Positions 12,301 to 24,300 of a stretch of 24,585 nt of DNA are shown in pieces. Source of the stretch: Phallusia fumigata (taxonomy: Eukaryota; Chordata; Ascidiacea; Phlebobranchia; Ascidiidae); assembly GCA_008931825.1 (NCBI GenBank), contig QXVZ01030836.1:1-24585 (forward strand), written 5' to 3'. Each line of letters opens with the position of its first letter. Positions within the stretch are counted from its first letter, which is position 1. A model generated the notes under the pieces. That model searched no databases, was not told the origin of the DNA, and saw only the letters and a program-made list of their open reading frames with translations. The position numbers were made by a program, and so were the translations under genes.

Positions 12301-15300
12301 TAAGAAAGTATCTGGATTTGAGAGGCACAACTCAAGTCCTAACAGATACTATCTAAAACCAAACCTTTAGATTTCAAATTACTTATAATTTAGTTACAAA
12401 GCGCAACATTCATATATGGCACCCTATTTCAAAAGCCTATCATTATCTGTTGATATTCCAACTAGATTACCTGTTTTTATGCACTAGTGAGCAAAAAGTT
12501 TATGATTCAAACATTCATTAATATAAAAAACGATTACCCCCCAAGCTGCACAACAAATATAACACTGTAAAATGGCATGGAAGTTGTGTTAACCTGAAAC
12601 ATGAGAGGAGTGGTTGCGGATGAGAAGTTGAGAGCCTTTGTGGCGTGAGACTCCGGGTTGTATCTTGTATTCATGTAACCTTTCACTATCACAGTCTTTG
12701 CTGTTCCTTGCTCTCCGATCAGCAGCACTGCCTTTTCCTAAAACACAAAGTGGTAAAATCGAGCTTCCAAAACCTTCGATGTGACTCCACAACTACAAAC
12801 TTTAATGCTTTGTTTAAGTCCAGCGGTATATTACAATTTCAAATTCACGTTTTTGTCATTTTTTTATGCATTATCTACATCAATACGGCAACTAATCGAA
12901 CAGCGGTTCTCAAGCTTTTCATTTCATGACAGATATTCAAAGCTTAAACCGTGAATAGTATATTTACATCAGTGTATCAAGAGAGACTAAGCTCTTACTA
13001 TAGACAGGCTTTATTGACTAATACTCATCACTAAAAAATTTACCATGCAATTACAAAATTCCACCCTGCTGGGTAATTTACTTCCGGTTGAGAACTTTAG
13101 ATTAAAACATNCGGCATCAGCACCACCAGCATCACACCGGGTTTGCCCTTCAGCCAAGCAGTGAGAATTGGATCCCAGTTGAGTATAGAGGAACTCATGT
13201 AGACCATTCCTAAGCACAAAATAATATGTTTAAGTTGTACCTCTGTGTGTGGAGGCAACTTTGCTGTTAAAATAAGAAGAAAATGGAACGATTAAAGAGA
13301 ATTGATAGGTTCAAGAACAAAGAAACGATAACATAAAATCAAAGAATCAAGACAGCAATCATGTAAGCTGTTAAAATTTCCGAAACGCAAATATGTTTGC
13401 GGTGACGTTTAATAACATCGCGTGCAAATTTCAACATAACTAACCGTTTCTAGATACGGTAGCAGGTGAAGCGTTGTCGATATTGTGAGGTTCGAAGATA
13501 ATTTTGCAACTTGGAGCCATCGGGATACGATCCCCGTTCGCAAGGGTCAGCGTTTTGTTGTCGTCAAGCACAGAGTTAAGGTTCTCAATCCATATTGCAT
13601 CAACGGGACCATCCAGCACCAACCATACGTTCTCGCCCTGATGTAAAGGCCATAAAAGTCTGTAAATGCTTTAATTTCGGCAATACTTATTCACAAACTT
13701 TGTTTTTAAAGTAATAAACTTTACTGATGTTTTATTCAAGAATATATGCTTTTGATAATAAAGAGATTGGTGGAACATTTTGTAGTGTAATTTTGTATGG
13801 TTGTACAAGACAAGAAGTGAACCAATATAACCGTTCAATGCCGAAACTATTGTGAGTTCCTTATTCAAATCCTGTTGAATAAGTAATGTCGAATGTTTTA
13901 CAATGGCTGACTGGAAGGCCATAGAGCAATTTGCAAAGAGACCACGGCGCTAGGTGAAAATGCTACAATCCCAAATATTATCCCCAAGAATTAAGAAACT
14001 AGTGGATTGGGTTTAACAGCAAGTACTGGATTGCATACTAAAATAAATCGCTATACTTTTAGTATAAAACAATGCGTGTTTGTGTCACAAAAAGTTTAAA
14101 ATGAAGGTAGCTTGCCATGCTGATGCGACAGTGGGCCAAAAAGGGTATTTGAACCGCGTAACAAAGTTACGAAACACATCATCCTTGTAGTATATTTTGA
14201 TGATAAAAGTATGTCAAACATTGCTTTTCCACCAAAACACCAAACTAGTTCGCAGCATATGCAGTAAGGTGTGTATTTACCTTCTTAGCTTTGTGCGTTC
14301 TCCGCCACAGAGTTGAGAAGATGCCGTCAGTCCAATCATTCGTGGCCACGTCGAGGGAACCAAACATCTGAGAAGCTGTGATCGCTTTTGGATTCATTCT
14401 CATTTCACGGTGGGGACTGTCAGATATCGTGACATAACAGTAAGTCACTTATAATACCTTTATCAAGCTTTAATAGGATAAGTTTGAACAGTATGGGGTG
14501 CAATAACGTAGCCGTTTGTGTTAGTAGAAAATAATATTACAAGCAGCGACGTTTGCTCTTTTCAGTCACAAACAGAGACAAAAATGTTTTGAAAGAGGTA
14601 AGAGATTATCTCGTCCACGACGACTTTTAAATTAGAATTTATCGGACAACTTTGGCTCACTGCACCAATTTTTGATTTTACACCCCTACATATCCGGCCA
14701 TGATGGCGTTTCTAGTACAGAAAAACAATAAAAGAAAGCATACCTGCCGCACTCTGTCATGGCCTTCATTAGCACGTGAATACAGTTTGTTTTGCCGGCC
14801 CCGCTCGGTCCCAACGTCATCATTCCATGACGAACTCTCTGCGTCTCATAGAGCTGAATAAGCTTGAGTACCCACGGTGGGTGGAACACCAAACCCATCT
14901 CTGTACACTATAAAACAAAAAAGCAAAAATACAAGATCTGCTACTATATAATGTTTGAAGAACAGAGGGTGAAAAGGTATCATAAACCTCAATAAAAAAA
15001 AAATCAAAATCAAAACAGATCTTGTACAGCCCTTTAGACACAATAGGTGGTAATTGAGTTATAACTGAAAAAAAATATTAATCTAAAATCGCCGATATCA
15101 AAGTTAAGATTTTACCTGACTTTGTTCAATACGATCAGGATATAAACTGTCAATCTTGCATATAACCACCATATGGGAAAGGTATTCTACACCTCCAGCT
15201 GTTACACAAGCGTTAGCTTCGACGCCTATCCAGGTCGTATTCCACACGGTGTACTCTTGAATATACCGTACTAAAGGAGCGCAACTAAATATGTTTTTGG

Positions 15301-18300
15301 ACATCAAGGCGGGACTGGAAAAATCCAGCCTACGGCGAGCTTCGAACTCACGACCTTTGTGGTACTTATGTAAGTGCCATAGGAGTCCAAAATAAATTAC
15401 CAAAATAACTTTTCAAAATAAATATCTGACAGCAACCTACATCATATAGCCGATAACAACCTTTACGTTTTACTGAATACAAACAAAAACTAATGAATTC
15501 AAAAAAACTGTACTTGGTGCTCGATAGCCGCCTCAATCTGAGGATATCCAGCTTTCTCCAGTTGGATGCCTGGGAAGAGGTCATTGATGAGCGAGAGGAA
15601 GAGGGGCTCGTCCTCATCCACCAGCTTCGAGAGATTCATATCTCGGAGGATCCTCATCACAATCTTCATCTCGGAGTCACCAGGACTGGAGCGCTTTGCT
15701 GCACCGAGTGTTCGGAGTACGGAAAGGATGTTGCGAAGTCCGAAATCGTAGTGGACCTGGAGAGACATTGTAGTAATTGACACAAAATGTACGATTGTTC
15801 AGTTTTAAAGGTTATATAATGTTGGCAAAATAGCGATAAAGGAGTTACCCACCACGTTCTAATGGGGTACCCAATGAGTACTGTGATATTTGTTTACAAA
15901 TTACAAGGATCTTTGAAAAAAAAAATTGTTTTTGCAAGTTATCAGGTCAGCTTAAACGGCATATACCAAAGCCATGCTTGTTCGTCTCAGAACATAATCC
16001 CAGCTTTAAATAAATATTTTACCGGAGCGAGTACATGCGTGTTACGATTTATTTTAAGAGTTGTGAACTGATCCATGTTCAATGTACTCTTCAGTGTACA
16101 GTTTTTGAAAGAGATAAAATTCAAAGAAGAAAAATGCCCCAAACCTGCTTCGTGAGTTGTTCCTCGCAAAGCTTGTACAAAGTGTAGAACTTTCTGGAAA
16201 GCTGCACGTTGTCGACGAAACCGCAGGCCGCAAGTTTTACTCGCATAATGATCTGACGATCGGGCACCATCATCGCCACCAAGCGGAAATTGATTTTTAG
16301 ATTTTCAGGCAGTTCTTGACGACCAGCGTAGCCAGGATTCTATCAAAATTAAGAAAACCAAATTAGAAATTATTAGAGAACCCGTAAAGTTTGGATATTT
16401 TGCATGGATTTTGTGGATAAGTAGTGGATAAAACAGCCAATCAAGGCTGCGATAAGAATTCCTTAAGGTAAAGCTAAATTATAATGCCGTTTTATTCAGA
16501 TTCCTAACTCACATCTTATGGTTGAGGTTGGTGAATACTTTGCGAATCTCAAACAAATCGTTGCCCAACCGAAAAAAATGCAGTTTCAGCCTATCTGAAC
16601 GCGACAAGTCGGTTCGTATTATTGCCCACCACGTAATACCCCGCCACATATGAAGCTAGCCTTTAAGTTGACGTTCATGGATCATAACTTCATTTTTTAT
16701 TGCTTTTTAAAACCGTGATTCTGAAAAGCGATATTTCTTTGAAATACTACAAACCAGTTCTTTTCTCTAACTGCAGTTTTAGTGAATCTTGCTAGGCTTC
16801 TATGTAATTTTCGTTACCATTGTTAGAAAGAGTCCGAATTCAGGGTTTAGGGACACCAGGTCGCCGTCAGTGAAGATGAACGACTTTTTTCGATCTTTCT
16901 TTGCACCAAGTACGATCGCAATCTGTTGCGCTGCGACGGACAGGACTGGGAGCTCGATTCGGTTAAATTCGTCAAAACATCCCCATGATCCAGACTGCGC
17001 CAAACCTGCCAGATTGTGTTAAACCTATATAGTTTTTTTATCAAAGCAAAACGAAAATGCGACTATGTTTTAAAAACTATTACGACCAATAGGAAGATAC
17101 AAGCCAGTACTTGTGTGTAAAACATTTTCTACGTTTCAAGAAACGTTTCCTGATGATGACAACATCTTTGTCGGAATGTAGAAAATATGTTACGCACAAG
17201 TACTAGCTTTTATCTTCGTACAAAGAGCTTTTGTTTAGTTAAGCATGTGACTTGAAATAAAACGTTTTTTACGTTTCGACATACGCCGTTGTCATCATTA
17301 GGAACGCACACGTACTGGCTTGTATCTTCTTATTGAGACTATTTAAAACCGTGAATTGTGCAGCTAAGTATATCGGTAGCCACCACGGTACGGCAGCAAA
17401 ACTATTAAGACCCGTTGACGACAAGCGTTCGGTCATTTGAGTATTATTTACCCTGGGGAAGACGACCTGACTAGGACATCGAAACGTCGGTACGCAAAAA
17501 TACATTTGCCGGGAGAGCTTTTATAATTTTATACAATACCTGGCAGCAACAGTTTATACATTGTAAGCTTATTTCATTTGCAATTGGCCACTATAGTTTG
17601 CCAAACATTTGAAAATTAATCGCTGAGTAAACGTCGAACTAAAAACTTTTTACATTAGGTTTTTGAAGGCCCAAAAATGAAACCGAGTACCACAAGAGTT
17701 AGCATTACAATTTACCCAAACGGCCGCAAGGCGGAATGCAGCCATTACATGATAATCTATCAATTACAAGTAATGTATAAAAACGCAAACCCTTCGCTGC
17801 GATTGCGTTACCTTTGTATATTCTTCCCAAACCTCGGTAATCCATCTGATCGGAGCAGTTGAAAACCACCACGTATTTGCCGAGGCACTTTCCCATGTCC
17901 TTGGTGGTCTCTGTCTTGCCTGTGCCCGCTGGTCCAGCTGGGGAAGCCCCCAAACTCATACCGAGTGCTTGAGCGAGAGTGATGTAACATCTGCGAATGG
18001 AGATGTATTTTTTGTCGATAAACATGTTCGGCAATAGGTCGGCACATTCTGCGTTTTATCTTAAGTAAGTAAGACGTGTGCCCACATAATGCAGTTTTGT
18101 TAAATGGAAAAAAACTGTTCCAAACTGTTATGCACACCTTGTCGAACATTTCTGTAACAAAACGAGCTAACTAAAAACCCTGGAAAAACAAAGGTTACAA
18201 TATAACGCTTAAAAAGATTTTAGAATGGTTAACATTGTGGTTAGCATGTTCATCTTCTTGTTTACTCCAATGGTGGCTCAACGAAGCATATGGTTGAGTT

Positions 18301-21300
18301 ATAAACCAAAATATCGTCTACTCTTTGCTACAAATAAGCATTACAATCTGTTTCCTTTTGCGATAACGTTTTGTCCATATTTTTGTTTTTACGCAATCAA
18401 ACTAAAGGTTTTTATTTGACTCTTGACACAAAAAAGGTTTACAATTGTGAACTAGAGAGTCGTCCGACCTGTCGGTAAGAGGAGTAATAACTAGTCTGTC
18501 TGTGCATCCCAAATACTCGTTCTGGTAATCGAAGTTAACGTCGGTTATTGAGACAAGGCATCGATCAGTGTCTTCTTGAAAGTAGAATCGGGATTGCTTC
18601 AACCACTCGAAGTCTGATATTGACTTGATGTGCATGTGAACCTCAACAATAAATCCAAGTTTTGAATAAAGAATTGTAAGTAATGTGGATGTAATGTTTG
18701 ATGTTTCAAAAGTTTGAATTGAATGTTAGGCAGTAGACAAGAGGTGGCCAAACCGCTGTTCGAACGCCGCCGGCTCCTTACGTTTGTAACATGTTGTGCA
18801 GTGCTGTGTGTGCATAAACGTTTTTTGTTGCACTATTCACAACGTCACCGCAGGAAATTGGGTATGTACTTTACTTTGTATGTAGATAAACTACGTTCCT
18901 TATTTCTTGTATTATGGCTCTTCGAAATTCGAGTTTTTTCGTATGATGATCTAGGGTAAAGTATGTTTGGCTACATCTGTTGTAGACGGACGGTTTAAGC
19001 CAGGAGTTCTCTACTAGGGGTCCGAGATCTGTTCCTAGGGGGAAAACGGTTTGTTATTTGAACATGAGAACATTATTTATATTCTGAAAATTGCAGAACG
19101 AGGTACGAGAACTCGTTTGTGAGTTCAAATTGTTACTGACAAGGAAAAGATTAAGAATCGCCGGTTTAAGCTGACATTCATAATGCATGTAATAGGCTAA
19201 TGGGTACAGTTTGTAACACCGCCGATCGTTAACATTAAGCGAGAAAAATTAATTCCAACTTCAACGCAATGAAAACTTTATAAAAAAGCTAAAAAAATTC
19301 CCGGAACTCGTTTAAAAAACTGAACTAAAACGTTGAGGTGTGACATATAGGTTTACCAGGTCATCGAATATATCCCTCTGGTGAACATGGATGGTGACCA
19401 GAGTTTCGTATTTGACTCGTTCAGTCTTGGTGAGGTCCTTGGTGGTAACTCCAATTAGCTCGTTTAGCATGTCCAGAAAGCGCTGGTTAGTCGTTTGCAT
19501 AATCTACGAGCAAGTTTTTTTACTTTTATTAAACGCTAAACGGTCCTTTTTTATATCTTTTGATTTTTTTGCATTAGAAACATTATTTTACTTTGATCCT
19601 TTATTACGTTTTGTTAAAATTGACCTTTATTATCCTTTTTTGATGAGGAAATCAACATAAACAAAACTTCAATTAAAGCACTTTGCCTAAGCTAGATTAG
19701 CATGCAAATTTGTTTACAGAAAAAAACACTGTCTTAACAAAATGTCGTCAAGTAAGAGACAAAGTGACTGGTGGTTAGTGTTTACCTTACGATCGGTCTT
19801 TGCATTCTTCAATGCCACTTCGCTGTCTCTCGTCCAAATCATCTGGATTCCCAGCAATCCGATTTGAGCGGGAAACATTCCCTAAGCAACAGTTAAAGTC
19901 CATCAAAGACTCACAATGTCGAGTCTGTAGCCACAAGTTGGACGACAGATCAATTAATTTACCTGAAACTCGAGCATCTTGAATGCGGAGTCCTCAATAC
20001 CGTAGTAAGCCTGTCTGATAATGCAGTGAATGCTGTTCTGCACTTCCTTTAACAGGTTTCCCAGCCAAATCTCAACATTTCCCTAAAAATAAGGAGAATG
20101 ACAGTTTACAGTATGGTAGCTTTACTTTCAGGTTATCATGCAGACAAATCACGAACTGAACGTATTTATAATGATTACCGACGATTGCTGTTAATTTTCG
20201 CTGTAAGAGTTTAGATTTGGGACGAACTTTCCATGAATGTAAACCAGTCGATGTAAGATTTAAGAATAGGTATTTCGCTCAACCGCGACATCGCCAGTTT
20301 CTTATTTACATTTATTCTTATGTTCACCATCGACCGATTTTGTTATCTTGTAAACTTGTTGCCATGCCCAAAAATGTTAACATTTCGAAATGAAGCACGT
20401 AGCTCAAAATCAAGTTACCTGTGCCACGACGGGTTTCTCGAGGTCAACGTGCTCTTTCTCTCTCGAATTGACTCCAGTGATTTTGTCATATTCCTTTTCG
20501 CTGAAGGTGGCGGTGCACACGTTGTCGAACACCCCAACCAGATGAGCCTACACTCCCGAAACACAAACCATGTTGGGTATGTGGGAATATAAAAGACTTA
20601 TATAGTATGGGTATATCGTACATCGGGGGTACCCAACTAACTCCCCTGACCTTGGCGCCGGCACGTAGGGGCAAGAGGGGGCACTTGCCCCCTCCCGTGG
20701 AATTCCGAAAAATTTACTTTCGAAAATGTAATAAATATAAATGTTCTATCAAAAAACTCATTAATGAAAAAGTATGTTCAATAGGAAGATACAAGCCAGT
20801 ACTTGTGTATAAAACATATTCTACGTTTCGACAAATGCCTGTTGCCATCATCAGGAATGACTCGGAAAAGCGGCGCAAAGTTACGAAGCGGTAAGTATGT
20901 ATGTGTTAAGATTCGCCCCCCTTTGAAAATTTCCTGCTGGTGCCCATGTCCCTGGGTGTAAATATTCATGACTATGGGGGAGATTTTTATAAAACCAGAG
21001 TTAAACAAACACTTTTTCAACACAAATGTAACAAGACCCCGATGTAACTTTCTTGTTACGTTGACAGTTTACAACACTTCTACACTACGGTTGCTAAATT
21101 ATCCAAATAATCGATTTTAAAACTTTTAAACAAAAACGGGGGTCCATCTTTTATTTTGAAAAGTTACAAAGGTTTAACAAGAGAGAAAGGTCAAGAAGAG
21201 AAAAACTGGTTTTGATGGACGTCTAGTGTTGATAATCAAAAGTGGAAACTTTGCGGCACATAACCACTTGTGGTTCTAGCTGATCCTTCGTTACCAAAAA

Positions 21301-24300
21301 CACTTAAATGAATGAATACCTGGATACTGTGCGAGTTGCTGGCTTGCCCAAGGATTTCAAGCAAGGAAGGGTCCGAAACGAAGAAGAAGCGAGGAAACAC
21401 CAATCTCTTCTTCTCCAGGTATCCTGAAAACAACAACAGTTCATTGGCATTTATTCTGGAATATGCTTCTAATCATGTCTCGGTCGCTCGTTGGAATCCA
21501 ATGGGTTGGCCCAGATAAAAGTTACCAGCTACAGTTAAATCGAAAAATTTACAACGGATTTATTGTAAGCATAAGATATTCAGGCGTTGTTCCGCCCAAG
21601 GAGATAAAAACAAAAGAAGAAAATATTACTTTTTTCCATCCATTCAAATTTTCCTATGTGGTAAAAGTAGGTGCAGCGACAACATTTGTTCAAAGATTTC
21701 AAATTGGTAAAAAATAAGAATAGGTTTAGACAGGCTTCACCTGTCAAGGATTTCTGACAAATCTCAAGTTGTTCAAGCAAATGTGGCAGTAGTTGATCCA
21801 AAGTGTCGTCACCCACACAGCACGATACAACATTGGTGTTCTCATGAGCCCTCTGCATGATTTTCAACCACGATTTGTCGATGTTCGAAAACCTTTTCGC
21901 CTCCTGCAATTAATTTACCACCACTAATGTTTACACAATGCTTTCATAACGTGTTTTGTTCTGCGATCGAAAAGTTTAAAATGACTTGGAAAGCATAAGA
22001 AAGTAATTTGCAATCGGCATCGCTGTCTAATAAACTAACTTTCCAGGGCTTATAGCTTGAACATAACTTCCAGAGAGCCTGTACACAGTAAATACATTTA
22101 GATGCAAACGTTTCAACAATCGCTGTCATCATTATCAGTGCAAATGACGAGAAGTATAAAACTGTGCGTACACACACGCCAGTAAAAATGCAGTTATCAG
22201 TTATTTTTATCAGCTACTTTTCAAGCCCATCCTATCCTAAATACATCTGTTACTGTCCGCATTACGAAACATAATTTAACACAAATGGAATCAGGTTTAA
22301 GAACAAAACCGCTGAAGTTTTGCTGCATGATTTGAGTCGTAGCAAACCTGTGGAAGTTGCTTCGCAATATCGCCACCCACAAACACAGCTTCCAGATAGA
22401 TCCACAAGTTCTGCACAGTCATCCATTGCTCTATGATCTCTGTAGTACCAGATAACTTGTTCACCCATAACTGAATCTTGGGCTTGAAAGGGACGTTGTA
22501 CCTGCGTAGTACAACGTGTAACTGAAATATTGGACTATCCTTGAGTGTGGACCCTATGAGCATATACACTAAACTTGGCATCCGATAAATTTGAAAACAC
22601 AAGACATGGACCTAAAAAGTAAATAAAAGTGCGAGTAACTATTAATTGTTCTTATAAATCTGTCCCTACAATAGTGGGAATCTACATGTAGGCCAGTGGT
22701 TCTCAAACTTTTTGAAATTATTTCCACAACGGCCCCCTGCAGTATTTTCGATGACTCGCAGTCCACTAAACATTTACCTCAAATTAACTTCACTGGATAA
22801 CTTTACACCAGCAACGCTTTGTGTGTGGCACCATCGCATTCACAAAGCAGCGTAGTGCGGTGGTGCCACAAACGATGCAATCAACGCTGCACGTGAAACG
22901 TACATTTAAAATATAGTAGTAGTGGTCACGTGATGTATCGTTGACTAAGAGAGATTGAGGATGCTTTGCGATCCCCCCTAAAAATAGGCCGCGGACTACA
23001 CTTTGAGAATCACGGATGTTGGCAATCATTTGGTTAACTCGCTTCATATATAACGGTGAAGAACGATTGTTGGTTGTTTTTGTGTCTAAACCACAACTTC
23101 ACCATCATATTTGAAACGAGTTAACACATGCAGTGATTGCCAACATGCAAATGTCGAATATTGCAGCAACTGATTCTGTGAGAACCATTGATAGTTACCT
23201 TACAGAATGATTTATGGTTTAACTTTGTGTTTAAAGCACAGTTTCGCCAATATGTTTAAACTTCAGAGGTAATAATTTCTTGAATTAAGAACCACAAAAT
23301 TCGTACCAACAATATACAAAAATGCCCCTGAAAGACGACAGATTTGGTAAATACCACTTTTGTGAGCGTTTTAAGAATTTGACATAGGTCGTAACTCGTA
23401 ACCCGAAACACAATGGACCTGTCTTAAGAACTGATTAAATTAAGATTAAAGACTCAAACATAAAATCTCATTTCTGTTTTATTTCTACAGTAATGATGGG
23501 TTATTGGTTTTCAACTAAGGAACTAAAAACGCTCAGAAATCATTATCAATCGCTAGAACTATCATAAACCCGTCAACATATTCGTTTTTATTGCTGTAAG
23601 TCATTTACCTGTTGCTAAGAAGGGAAGCCAAGACCATGAGGCTGTCTTCAAGCAGAGCTACAATTTCCTGAATATCTTGTCCCTTCAGCAGCAGCTCTCC
23701 ACGAGACTTGAATGGCGAGAATGTAAAGTTTTGACCTTCCCATTCAGCCACGGTTGACTTCAACTTTGCCTCTATGTCTTTCTCTTTGGTCGCGGAGATA
23801 CAGATATCCTAAATAGATGTTATTGGTTCGCCGATGAAAAAGCTGTGGTATTCTTAACGTTACCCTGTTTTAGACCAGTGGTCCCAAATCACTTATCCCC
23901 TTATTACCCATTTATAATTGGACCAAAATTCACTGACTCTTGACTCCAGATCAGAAGGTTGCGTGTTCATAGAGATCGCTACATTTTTGGTAAAATACAC
24001 AACGCATCCTACAGACCGTATTAAAGCTCACTAAAAAGGCACATAATTATATGCCACTGAATCAGGCGTGCTTTTGCTATAAAACTTAGACATTTACAGA
24101 AAGTTTTGTCTGGCAATACAAACGACCTATCAGACTGCACAGTATCACTTTAACGTTTTTAGTAGCCACGCGCACCTCTATTTCGTCTTTGTTGGGAAGA
24201 ATCGGCGCCTCCATGATATGACGCAGCAGAAAAGTGTCGGATTCCACGTCAAATGTGTGGCCAGTCAGTTTTGCTATTCGCTCCCAATGCCTCGACTTCA

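Noticed and set aside
14902-14907. Alternative acceptor ACAG just inside exon 15
   Set aside because: It would leave AGATGGG out of phase with exon 14; the TATAG site gives the family length exactly.
10295-15375. tRNA genes at the B-box-like sequences near 10330 and 15330
   Set aside because: Neither flank folds into a clear acceptor stem and cloverleaf; they fit SINE heads better.
18730-18785. Possible SINE or pol III box around gctgttcgaacgccg
   Set aside because: One B-box-like match with no convincing A box or second copy in the window.
20320-20592. 90-codon plus-strand open frame
   Set aside because: Antisense shadow of exon 6 extended into intron; no known motif.
21463-21717. 84-codon plus-strand open frame in the intron between exons 4 and 5
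   Set aside because: No recognisable motif and no splice support; length is within chance for this base composition.
23940-23990. tRNA-like B box (gaaggttgcgtgttcatag) with a hAT-like CAGTGGTCCCAAA upstream at 23877
   Set aside because: Only single short matches, no second end, target duplication or A box that I could confirm.
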